Assembly: GCA_019192455.1 (NCBI GenBank)
Contig: JAHCML010000003.1
Location: forward strand, 1,283,096-1,324,717
Direction: 5' to 3'
DNA: 41,622 nucleotides
Source of the DNA: Alphaproteobacteria bacterium SS10
Lineage (GTDB): Bacteria > Pseudomonadota > Alphaproteobacteria > TMED2
Part shown: piece after piece, positions 17,300-25,070 of the stretch
How the letters are laid out: each line of letters opens with the position of its first letter
Numbering within the stretch: the stretch's first letter is position 1
Position numbers and translations under genes: made by a program
Notes under the pieces: generated by a model
Seen by the model: only the letters and a program-made list of their open reading frames with translations
Told to the model about the DNA's origin: nothing
Databases searched by the model: none

Positions 17300-19306
17300 A
17301 TGTCCGATCTCTTCGCTAGCAAAACCCCGGATGAGAATAGCTATACCGCCCAGGAAATTGAGGTCCTGGAAGGCTTGGAGCCGGTACGCCGGCGCCCGGG
17401 CATGTATATCGGCGGCACGGATGAGCGCGCGCTGCATCACCTCTTTGCCGAAGTGCTCGACAACTCAATGGATGAAGCCGTCGCCGGCCACGCCAATCGG
17501 ATTGAGGTGTCACTGACTAAAGACGGGACAATTACGGTCTCAGATAATGGCCGGGGAATTCCGGTCGACCCGCACCCGAAGTTTCCGGATAAATCCGCAC
17601 TTGAGGTCATCATGACCACCCTGCACTCAGGCGGTAAGTTTGAGGGCAAGGCCTACGCAACATCTGGCGGCCTGCACGGTGTTGGTATCTCCGTTGTGAA
17701 CGCCCTCGCTGATAAGATGAGCGTTGAGGTCGCCCGGGATCGCCAACTCTGGCGGCAAGAATTCTCCCGCGGCAAGCCCCAGGGCAAGCTTGAGAATGTA
17801 GGCCCGGTCCATAATCGCCGGGGCACGACGGTGACCTTCCACCCAGATGCAGAGATCTTTGGCGCCAATGCAGTGCTGAAGGCCGAGCGCATTTATCGGA
17901 TGGCCAGGTCTAAGGCCTATCTCTATCGCGGTGTTGAAATTCGCTGGCAATGCGACGCCGACATGCTGCCCGCCAATTCGGAAGTGCCTGCCGAGGCTGT
18001 GCTGCATTTCCCAGGCGGGCTGCTCGACTTCCTCGTCTCGGGCCTTGGCGACACCCCCATCCTAACCGCCGAGCCGTTTCATGGGCAGGCCGATCTCGCC
18101 GATGATAAAGGCCGTGTTGAGTGGGCGGTTGCCTGGCCAATGCGCGGTGAAGGCTTCACCAGCACCTATTGTAATACGATCCCAACACCGCAAGGCGGCA
18201 CCCATGAGAGCGGCCTTCGCACAGCTCTCACCCGCAGCCTTAAGGGCTTCGGTGAGTTGGTGGGCAATAAGAAGGCAGCGCAGATTACCAGTGACGATGT
18301 CCTGGGTGGTGCCAAGGTTCTGCTGTCACTTTTCCTGCGAGACCCACACTTCCAAGGTCAAACGAAGGAGAAGCTGGCCAGTGCCGAGGCTAGCCGCCTG
18401 GTCGATAACGCAATCAAAGACCGGTTCGATATCTGGCTCTCAAATGATCCCAATGCGGCCAAGCCACTGCTTGAGGCGATTATCGAGCGTGCTGAAGAGC
18501 GCCTCCGCGCCCGCGCCGCTCGCGATACATCACGTAAAACCGCGACGAAGAAGCTGCGCCTTCCCGGCAAGCTCGCGGACTGCACCCTCAACACATCTGA
18601 GGGCACCGAGCTCTTCATCGTTGAGGGTGATAGTGCGGGCGGTTCAGCGAAACAGGCCCGACGGCGCGAAAGCCAGGCTGTACTACCCCTGCGTGGTAAA
18701 ATCCTGAATGTTGCCAGTGCATCGGCTGACAAGCTTAAAGCCAATCAGGAGTTAAGCGACCTCGCGCTCGCCCTGGGCACCAAACTTGGCAAAGATTTTG
18801 ACCCCAATGATCTGCGGTATGAGCGGATCATCATCATGACCGATGCTGATGTGGACGGTGCGCATATCGCGTCCCTGCTCATGACCTTCTTCTATAAACA
18901 GATGCCTGGACTGATTGAGACTGGGCGCCTGTTCATCGCGCTGCCACCACTCTATCGCCTGGCGAAAGGTGGGCTTGTTCACTACGCCCGTGACGATGAA
19001 CACAAGGATGAGTTGATGGCGGGCGTGTTCAGTGGCCGGGGTAAGATTGAGATATCCCGCTTTAAGGGCCTGGGCGAAATGCCCGCCGCCCAGCTGCGCG
19101 AGACCACCATGGACCCGGACAAGCGTTCCCTGATGCGGGTCTACATCCCGCAGCAGACCGATGATGGTGTTCCAGAGGCTGGTAAGCCAATCGGTGCCGA
19201 TCCGGCGACCAACACTCTTGTTAATGACCTTATGGGGAAACAGGCCGATGCCCGGTTCCGCTTTATCCAAGACAATGCCCGCTTTGTTGAGGAACTGGAT
19301 GTTTAA
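17300..19306 (+). CDS. parE: DNA topoisomerase IV subunit B
   Basis: ParE is the ATPase subunit of topoisomerase IV, which unlinks daughter chromosomes. The 668-residue protein has the GHKL ATPase with Glu51 in EVLDNSMDE, DNGRGIPV at 82-89 and GGLHGVG at 123-129. The TOPRIM domain has EGDSAGGSAKQARRR starting at Glu442 and DADVDG at 515-520. The ending RFIQDNARFVEELDV and the AKQARR form of the TOPRIM motif mark it as ParE, not GyrB, and there is no GyrB-type insertion. Its last 8 bases overlap the start of a lipoprotein gene. The ribosome site is weak. Confidence 0.95.
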   Translation: MSDLFASKTPDENSYTAQEIEVLEGLEPVRRRPGMYIGGTDERALHHLFAEVLDNSMDEAVAGHANRIEVSLTKDGTITVSDNGRGIPVDPHPKFPDKSALEVIMTTLHSGGKFEGKAYATSGGLHGVGISVVNALADKMSVEVARDRQLWRQEFSRGKPQGKLENVGPVHNRRGTTVTFHPDAEIFGANAVLKAERIYRMARSKAYLYRGVEIRWQCDADMLPANSEVPAEAVLHFPGGLLDFLVSGLGDTPILTAEPFHGQADLADDKGRVEWAVAWPMRGEGFTSTYCNTIPTPQGGTHESGLRTALTRSLKGFGELVGNKKAAQITSDDVLGGAKVLLSLFLRDPHFQGQTKEKLASAEASRLVDNAIKDRFDIWLSNDPNAAKPLLEAIIERAEERLRARAARDTSRKTATKKLRLPGKLADCTLNTSEGTELFIVEGDSAGGSAKQARRRESQAVLPLRGKILNVASASADKLKANQELSDLALALGTKLGKDFDPNDLRYERIIIMTDADVDGAHIASLLMTFFYKQMPGLIETGRLFIALPPLYRLAKGGLVHYARDDEHKDELMAGVFSGRGKIEISRFKGLGEMPAAQLRETTMDPDKRSLMRVYIPQQTDDGVPEAGKPIGADPATNTLVNDLMGKQADARFRFIQDNARFVEELDV

Positions 19307-19877
19307 GCCCGCCCTGCTCAGTGCCGCGCTACTGATCCTCGCGGCGTGCACCAACCACACCCAGATTGGCAGTGCCAGCCTGCAGCCAGCCTATTCACCA
19401 CGGGACCTCGCCTATGCTGGCGCTGGTCGCGATATGGAGGTGAAGGTCTTCGGCAATCCGTTCAGCCCAGGGATCCCTGATCCGGAGTTTGCGGAAATGA
19501 TGGCCGAGGCCATGCGCGGCAAGCACTTTGGCCCGGCGATTAACTTCACCACCAAACCCGATGACAGTGCCCGACCGAACTACCGGGTCGTTATGCTGTT
19601 CTCTCAGGAAACACCACAAACAGGCTTCCGAATTTGCGAGCGAGTGGCGGTCGGTCAGGTACCAGTGACCACCGAATCGAGTGGCTCGATTCCCGTAAAA
19701 ATGGCCTTTTGTAATGGTCGAAAACTGCTGACCGAGGTTCTTGCTCATCTAGGCGGTGGTCCGGGTGTAACCGTTGAATCAGCCTCTCAGCTCGTCTCAA
19801 ACATGACGCCAGTTCTGCTGCCAAATCGCAATCCGGTCAGCAGTGACCCGCTAGATAGCGACTATACCCTATTCTAA
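19299..19877 (+). CDS. Predicted lipoprotein A, first of a tandem pair
   Basis: The 192-residue protein starts MFKPALLSAALLILAAC, a lipoprotein signal with lipobox LAAC and the lipid-bearing Cys17. The mature part contains VFGNPF at 50-55, a GPAINF strand, and Cys113 and Cys138, which may form a disulfide. The next gene shares this layout (GNPF, then GP..F, an R-x-Y-containing strand, then two Cys), so the two are paralogues. The open frame extends to 19161 inside parE, but the lipoprotein signal fixes the start at 19299. It overlaps parE by 8 bases, suggesting coupled translation. I know no function; an outer-membrane anchor is inferred since residue 2 after Cys is Thr, not Asp. Confidence 0.85.
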   Translation: MFKPALLSAALLILAACTNHTQIGSASLQPAYSPRDLAYAGAGRDMEVKVFGNPFSPGIPDPEFAEMMAEAMRGKHFGPAINFTTKPDDSARPNYRVVMLFSQETPQTGFRICERVAVGQVPVTTESSGSIPVKMAFCNGRKLLTEVLAHLGGGPGVTVESASQLVSNMTPVLLPNRNPVSSDPLDSDYTLF

Positions 19878-19913
19878 TCATTGAATAATTTCGCTTGGCT
19901 GTGGCCAAGGCTT

Positions 19914-19947
19914 AAGCGCCCGTGGTGATGACCGACCGGGCGCTTTT
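19914..19947 (+). terminator. Rho-independent terminator after lipoprotein A
   Basis: A perfect nine-pair stem (AAGCGCCCG at 19914-19922 with CGGGCGCTT at 19937-19945, 14-base loop) ends in TTTT. It lies 36 bases after the stop of lipoprotein A and should end the parE transcript. Confidence 0.88.
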
Positions 19948-20124
19948 GCATTGGGTGGTCGGTTTTGCCGCCTGTTGCAACAGCGTCCCACCATGCGCGT
20001 GGGAAGCATTTTTCTATCCACAGTTTGGTTGTGGATAGATCAGCCAACCAGTCCCATGGGTGTCAGACACACCAGCCGTGTCGCGGTGGCTCCGCGTTCG
20101 GCGATACATTGGGAAGGCATTACC

Positions 20125-20826
20125 ATGCGACTGCGCGCTCTTGGCGTGCTGTTGTTGGCAGCGGTCGGACTCTCCGGCTGTCTTGGCGCCAACTACGGCA
20201 CCGGCTCCACACGGACCTTTATTGATCCCGTCACCTATAACCCTGAAGAGAAGGGTTATGCCGGTGAGTGGAACAACTACATGATGGCCCGCCGGAATGT
20301 GAATACGGAGATCCACGGCAATCCATTCAATATGGATAAGGAAGTCTTCGACCTCGTTGCCGCCCAGGTGATGACCGAACGGCAGACGGGCCCAAAGATG
20401 TTCTTCCAGCCTAAGGTTTGGAACCGCAACCTGCCTGGTGAGGCCGCCCGCGAGCAGTACAACTTCATTATTGTCTTCAACCCCACCGCCTCGGTGACGG
20501 GTCAGGAGCTTTGCGCCGGTGCGCAGGTGCCGACCATTCCGTCCTTCGACAAGCGGTTGGTTATCCGGACTGCCTTCTGCCGCTATGGCGAGTATGTGGT
20601 TGGTGCCACGACTGAGCGTTTCAATGTCGGCGATGTCCGGGACCAGGATTTCTCAAAAGCGGTCAGCAATGTGCTGTCTGCCACCTTCCCACGGTCCGTC
20701 CATGCTGGCGGGGATCAAAGCCGCTATGACCGCCGCTTTGACACCATTCGCTACCATGGGACCCTGTCATGCGAGCGGCTTGGCACATGCAGCCCTTACG
20801 CAGGCGCAAATGTCAGAGCGTTCTAA
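20125..20826 (+). CDS. Predicted lipoprotein B, second of a tandem pair
   Basis: The 233-residue protein starts MRLRALGVLLLAAVGLSGC, a lipoprotein signal with lipobox LSGC and Cys19. The mature part has HGNPF at 64-68, the GPKMFF strand, QYNFIIVFNP at 111-120, and Cys130 and Cys152 matching the Cys pair of lipoprotein A. It has an extra C-terminal Arg/Tyr-rich part with two more Cys (216 and 222). A good ribosome site, GGAAGG, lies seven bases upstream. It stands alone between two terminator-like hairpins, so it probably has its own promoter. Function unknown; the resemblance to its neighbour suggests a joint envelope role. Confidence 0.85.
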   Translation: MRLRALGVLLLAAVGLSGCLGANYGTGSTRTFIDPVTYNPEEKGYAGEWNNYMMARRNVNTEIHGNPFNMDKEVFDLVAAQVMTERQTGPKMFFQPKVWNRNLPGEAAREQYNFIIVFNPTASVTGQELCAGAQVPTIPSFDKRLVIRTAFCRYGEYVVGATTERFNVGDVRDQDFSKAVSNVLSATFPRSVHAGGDQSRYDRRFDTIRYHGTLSCERLGTCSPYAGANVRAF

Positions 20827-20851
20827 ACACTGAATAATTTCGATTATGTGG

Positions 20852-20871
20852 CGGCCCCTTCTGGGGCCGTC
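20852..20871 (+). terminator. Terminator-like hairpin after lipoprotein B
   Basis: A seven-pair GC-only stem (CGGCCCC at 20852-20858 with GGGGCCG at 20863-20869, loop TTCT) lies 25 bases after the stop of lipoprotein B. Only TCGCTTGTT follows, so the T-tract is poor. Confidence 0.6.
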
Positions 20872-21045
20872 GCTTGTTACCGATCACGCTAAATGGCGCA
20901 GGAAATTTGACTTTGCAGCGCAAAAAAACCATCTTCCGGCCCATTCGGTGATTTGATTTCTAAGGGCCTCGCCCGTTTTGGTGTCAGCAAAGCAGTCTGA
21001 CAACCAGCATCACCGGGTAACCTCCAGTGATTAGGATAGTGATCT

Positions 21046-22497
21046 ATGGGCTTTGATCAGCTCGGGCTGAACGACAAGATTATGCAGGCGGTGACGGAGT
21101 CTGGCTATAACGAGCCAACCCCGATCCAGGCCAAGGCAATCCCGCCCATTTTGATGGGACAGGATGTGGTCGGCTGCGCCCAAACGGGTACCGGTAAGAC
21201 CGCGTCGTTCACACTGCCGATGATCGAGATCCTATCAACCGGTCGTGCGCGGGCCCGGATGCCCCGCTCCCTCATCCTTGCACCGACCCGCGAACTGGCG
21301 GCACAGGTCGCAGAGAATTTCGACAAATACGGCAAGTACATCCCCCTGACGAAGGCACTCTTGGTCGGTGGCGTCTCAATGAATGAGCAGATCGATAAGC
21401 TCGATCGCGGTGTTGATGTGCTGATCGCCACCCCCGGCCGCCTGCTCGACCTGTTCGAGCGTGGCCGCATTCTGCTGTCCGACATCAAGTTGCTCGTGAT
21501 CGACGAATGCGACCGGATGATGGATATGGGCTTCATCCCGGATATTGAGCGGATTGTCGGCCTACTGCCAAAGCGCCGACAAACCTTGATGTTCTCGGCC
21601 ACGTTGGCGCCGGAAATTCGCCGCCTGGTCAACAGCTTCATGATGACCCCGAAAGAGATTTCGGTGGCACCGCCAGCTAGCCCAGCCAAAACCGTGACCC
21701 AATCGCTTGTGAAGGTCGCGCCACGGCAAAAGAACAAGACCCTGATTGCCTTGCTTGATCAGGAAGAAGTCAAAAACGCCTTCATCTTCTGTAACCGCAA
21801 ACGCGACATCGATGGCGTTAAGCGCGCCCTTGATAAGGCTGGCTATAAAGCAGGCCAGCTTCATGGCGACATGGTTCAGACTGCCCGGACCGAAACGCTG
21901 CAGCGTTTTAAAGATAATGAGATCAACCTACTTGTCTGCTCAGATGTGGCGGCAAGAGGCCTTGATATCAAAGGCTTAAGTCATGTGTTTAACGTCGATG
22001 TGCCGTTTAACGCAGAAGACTATGTACACCGCATCGGCCGCACTGGCCGTGCCGGTATGAAAGGTCGCGCCTTCACACTCGCTGGCTCAGAAGACGACAA
22101 GTTCGTCGATGCCATTGAGAAGCTGGTTGGCGGCGCCATTCCGGTGATGGAGATCGGGGGCAAAGCGTCGGGCAAGCCGGCAAAGCAAGCGACCGACGAA
22201 GAAGCCAACGACAAGCCAGCGCCGAAGCAGAAGTCAAAAGGCCGGAAGACCACTGACGATATGCTGGATGAGAAGCAAGGCGCTTCCAGTGATGATGGCG
22301 ATCAGGAGAATGATGGTCGGGATAACCGCCGCCGTCGTTCCCGTTCCCGCGATGATAATCGCTCCCGTGATGACCGTTCTCGTGATGACCGTTCTCGTGA
22401 TGACCGGCCAAAGCGCCGCCGTAACAACGACCGAGGCGATGATGACGGCCGGGATGAGGTCGGTTTTGGCGATCACATGCCAGCCTTTATGCGGTGA
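21046..22497 (+). CDS. DEAD-box family ATP-dependent RNA helicase, RhlE-like, with DECD motif II
   Basis: The 483-residue protein unwinds RNA or remodels RNA-protein complexes, as in ribosome assembly or cold adaptation. It has the Q motif (FDQLGL to PTPIQ), Walker A AQTGTGKT at 45-52, PTRELA, TPGR, motif II DECD at 153-156, SAT at 184-186, ARGLD and HRIGRTGRAG. Motif II is unusual in having Cys where Ala is normal. After about residue 370 comes a charged, disordered tail with RSRDD repeats and basic clusters, typical of RNA-binding tails in RhlE-type proteins. AGGA lies nine bases before the ATG. The 219-base leader contains a possible -35 TTGACT at 20907 but no clear -10. Confidence 0.94.
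   Translation: MGFDQLGLNDKIMQAVTESGYNEPTPIQAKAIPPILMGQDVVGCAQTGTGKTASFTLPMIEILSTGRARARMPRSLILAPTRELAAQVAENFDKYGKYIPLTKALLVGGVSMNEQIDKLDRGVDVLIATPGRLLDLFERGRILLSDIKLLVIDECDRMMDMGFIPDIERIVGLLPKRRQTLMFSATLAPEIRRLVNSFMMTPKEISVAPPASPAKTVTQSLVKVAPRQKNKTLIALLDQEEVKNAFIFCNRKRDIDGVKRALDKAGYKAGQLHGDMVQTARTETLQRFKDNEINLLVCSDVAARGLDIKGLSHVFNVDVPFNAEDYVHRIGRTGRAGMKGRAFTLAGSEDDKFVDAIEKLVGGAIPVMEIGGKASGKPAKQATDEEANDKPAPKQKSKGRKTTDDMLDEKQGASSDDGDQENDGRDNRRRRSRSRDDNRSRDDRSRDDRSRDDRPKRRRNNDRGDDDGRDEVGFGDHMPAFMR
22342..22404 (+). repeat. 15-base tandem repeat coding for RSRDD units
   Basis: Two identical units (CGTTCTCGTGATGAC at 22375-22389 and 22390-22404) follow a near copy at 22360-22374 and a more divergent copy at 22342-22356. 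Each codes for Arg-Ser-Arg-Asp-Asp in the helicase tail. Because the unit is a multiple of three, copy-number change would keep the frame. Confidence 0.85.
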
Positions 22498-22677
22498 TGA
22501 GCCCAGCTTTGGGCGCATTCTGTCCCCGCTATTCAGGTAAAGTTGATACTCAAATCCTGCGCTAGGGCCCTCAGATCATTGAATTTAACGTGGTTTTACG
22601 GCATCAGAAGCACGCCGTGATTCGCATACGGCTGAGCTGTAATTGACCATTGGGCGCTGGGTGGCGACAAAACCGAC

Positions 22678-24984
22678 ATGGCTAGTCTGCAGGGTGAAAC
22701 ACCCAATCAGCACCGTTTATCGAGCTCTCTCAGAGCCTTAACGCCATTCCACGCCGCGAATGGTGGGCGGAATCGGCTTGCCAGCTTACTGCTTTTTACT
22801 GCCCTTGTTGCCGCCCCTAACATCGCATCGGCGCAGCAACAACGCAGCCTGTCGGCAGATGATCAGGAAACGCCGATCTTCTTCACCGCTGATGAGCTGA
22901 TCTTTGAGCGCAATGAGCGCCTGGTCATTGCCCGCGGCAATGTTGAGATCATCCGCGACGATCGGGTTTTGACGGCCGATGAGGTTAGCTTTGACCGGGA
23001 TGAGAACCTCGCGATTGCCAATGGCAACGTCACCCTGACCCAAGAGGACGGGAATGTCCTGTTTGCGGATCAGTTTGAGGTGACTGGGGATCTTCGTGAG
23101 GGCTTTGCCGAACGTCTTCGGGTTCTGCTGGATGATGATAGCCGCCTCGCCGCCGTATCGGGTGAGCGGGTCGAAGGCAACGTCACGGTCCTAAACCGCG
23201 CCGTCTATTCACCCTGTCATCTTTGTGAGGATGATCCAGAGGCGCCGCCGCTGTGGCAGATCAAGGCCGACCGTGTTGTTCATGATGAGACGGCGAAGGA
23301 TGTTATCTACCGCGATGCGACGGTTGAGTTCTTCGGCGTGCCGGTGTTCTACACCCCCTACTTCGCCCATGCGGATCCGACGGTTTTTCAGCGCACTGGC
23401 CTGTTGAGCATTACCGGTGGTAGCGACAGCGATCTCGGCACCTTCGCCAGCGGCGAATACTACGTTGCCATTGATCGCAGCACCGATGTCACCCTGAACA
23501 CAACGATTACAACAGATCAGGGCGCCCTGCTCGGTGCCGAGTTCCGCAAGCGCTGGAGCTTTGGCGACCTATACCTCGATGGCAGCATCTCAGATTCTGA
23601 CCGGGAAGAAGGTGTCGGCGCGGCACGTCGGGAGATCGACGATGATTTCCGTGGCCACTTGTTCGGTACCAGCCGCTTTGACCTAACCGAGAATTGGCGC
23701 GCAGGTATGGACCTGCAGCTGACCTCGGATGACAGCTATCGGCGTGAGTTCAATATCTCCAGCGAGGACATCCTGGAGAACCGCCTCTATGCCGAGAACT
23801 TCCATCGCCGAAACTATGCGGCGATTGAGGCGTTCTATTTCGAGGATATCCGCCAAAACATCCCAGAGGATGAGCCAATTGTGGCGCCGCAGGCCGAATG
23901 GAGCCTGATCGGTGATCCAAACGGTTTGATGGGTGGCCGTTGGGCCATGGATTTTGGCCTTCGCACAATTACCCGCGCCGATGGGCCTGATAACACCCGC
24001 ATCTCAGGCGAGGCTGGCTGGCAGCGTCGCTTTATCTCAAACACCGGTTTGGTGGCTGATCTGGATTTAAGCCTGCGCTCAGACATGTTCTTCAGCAATG
24101 ATCTGTTGAGCGACCCAACCGCGTCCGCGAATGAAGATAACGAGACTGACGGCCGTATCCTGCCGCAGGCGAGCCTGATGATCGGCTATCCGATGGTGCG
24201 GGAGGCCTGGGGCTTCACCCAAACCATTGAGCCCATGGCAGCGGTCATCGCCTCACCCGATATCGATGACGATCAAACCGATATCCCGAATGAAGACAGC
24301 ACGACGGTTGAGTTCGACTTCTCAAACCTGTTCCGGGATAACCGCTTCCCCGGTGATGACCGGTTAGAGAGCGGCACCCGCGTGATCTATGGCGCGAAGT
24401 TCTCAGCCCAGAACCAGAATGGCCAGGGCCAGCTATTCCTGGGCCAATCGCACCGGTTTAATAATGAGAGCATCCTGCCGGAGGATTCCGGGCTTGAGGA
24501 TCGCACCTCAGACATCGTCGGTGGCCTCCGTGTTGCTGCGCCTGGCTACGCCGATGTGAACTATCTATTCCGCTTTGATGACAATGACTTCGGCGCAGGA
24601 CGTCATGAGGTTACCTTCGCTGCTGGCCAGCCCATCATGCGGGTTGCGGGCTCCTATCTCTTCACCGAGGGGATTGAGGGCACGGATACCGAAGATGATC
24701 GCCAGCAACTGTTCTTGAGCGCCCGATCCAGAATGAATGACAACTGGTCCGCTGGTGCGTTCCACCGCCGTGACTTGGGCGATGAGTCTGGTTCACTGCA
24801 AACCGGCTTCCAGCTCACCTATCAGGATGAGTGCTTCCTGTTCTCTGTTCAGGCGAGCCGTGATTTCACCCAACGTGACGGTATCGAGGAAGGCGACACG
24901 ATCTTCTTCCGCTTTGCGCTGAAAAACCTGGGTGAGTTCGTAACCCCAAGCTTCGGTCTCGACTTCCTGCGCGACGATCCTTAG
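22678..24984 (+). CDS. lptD: LPS-assembly protein LptD (outer membrane)
   Basis: LptD is the outer-membrane beta-barrel that, with LptE, places lipopolysaccharide in the outer leaflet. The 768-residue protein has a long N-terminal signal (hydrophobic LASLLLFTALVAA, cleavage after IASA near 52). A periplasmic OstA beta-jellyroll follows at about 65-180, with repeated V/I-x-A-x-GNV strands (ARGNVEI, ANGNVTL). A barrel rich in alternating aromatic strands occupies the rest. Only three Cys are seen: Cys180 and Cys183 as CHLC, and Cys719. The Escherichia coli protein uses two disulfides between the N- and C-terminal parts, so the pattern differs. It is followed by a transporter, not surA. Ribosome site weak. 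Confidence 0.95.
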   Translation: MASLQGETPNQHRLSSSLRALTPFHAANGGRNRLASLLLFTALVAAPNIASAQQQRSLSADDQETPIFFTADELIFERNERLVIARGNVEIIRDDRVLTADEVSFDRDENLAIANGNVTLTQEDGNVLFADQFEVTGDLREGFAERLRVLLDDDSRLAAVSGERVEGNVTVLNRAVYSPCHLCEDDPEAPPLWQIKADRVVHDETAKDVIYRDATVEFFGVPVFYTPYFAHADPTVFQRTGLLSITGGSDSDLGTFASGEYYVAIDRSTDVTLNTTITTDQGALLGAEFRKRWSFGDLYLDGSISDSDREEGVGAARREIDDDFRGHLFGTSRFDLTENWRAGMDLQLTSDDSYRREFNISSEDILENRLYAENFHRRNYAAIEAFYFEDIRQNIPEDEPIVAPQAEWSLIGDPNGLMGGRWAMDFGLRTITRADGPDNTRISGEAGWQRRFISNTGLVADLDLSLRSDMFFSNDLLSDPTASANEDNETDGRILPQASLMIGYPMVREAWGFTQTIEPMAAVIASPDIDDDQTDIPNEDSTTVEFDFSNLFRDNRFPGDDRLESGTRVIYGAKFSAQNQNGQGQLFLGQSHRFNNESILPEDSGLEDRTSDIVGGLRVAAPGYADVNYLFRFDDNDFGAGRHEVTFAAGQPIMRVAGSYLFTEGIEGTDTEDDRQQLFLSARSRMNDNWSAGAFHRRDLGDESGSLQTGFQLTYQDECFLFSVQASRDFTQRDGIEEGDTIFFRFALKNLGEFVTPSFGLDFLRDDP

Positions 24985-25070
24985 GCTTCGCCAGATCAGA
25001 CACAGGCGCTATTGCGATAGCCGCATAGCTTGCCCCACCCTTTGCCCCAACACGGATTCAAAACCAGCCG

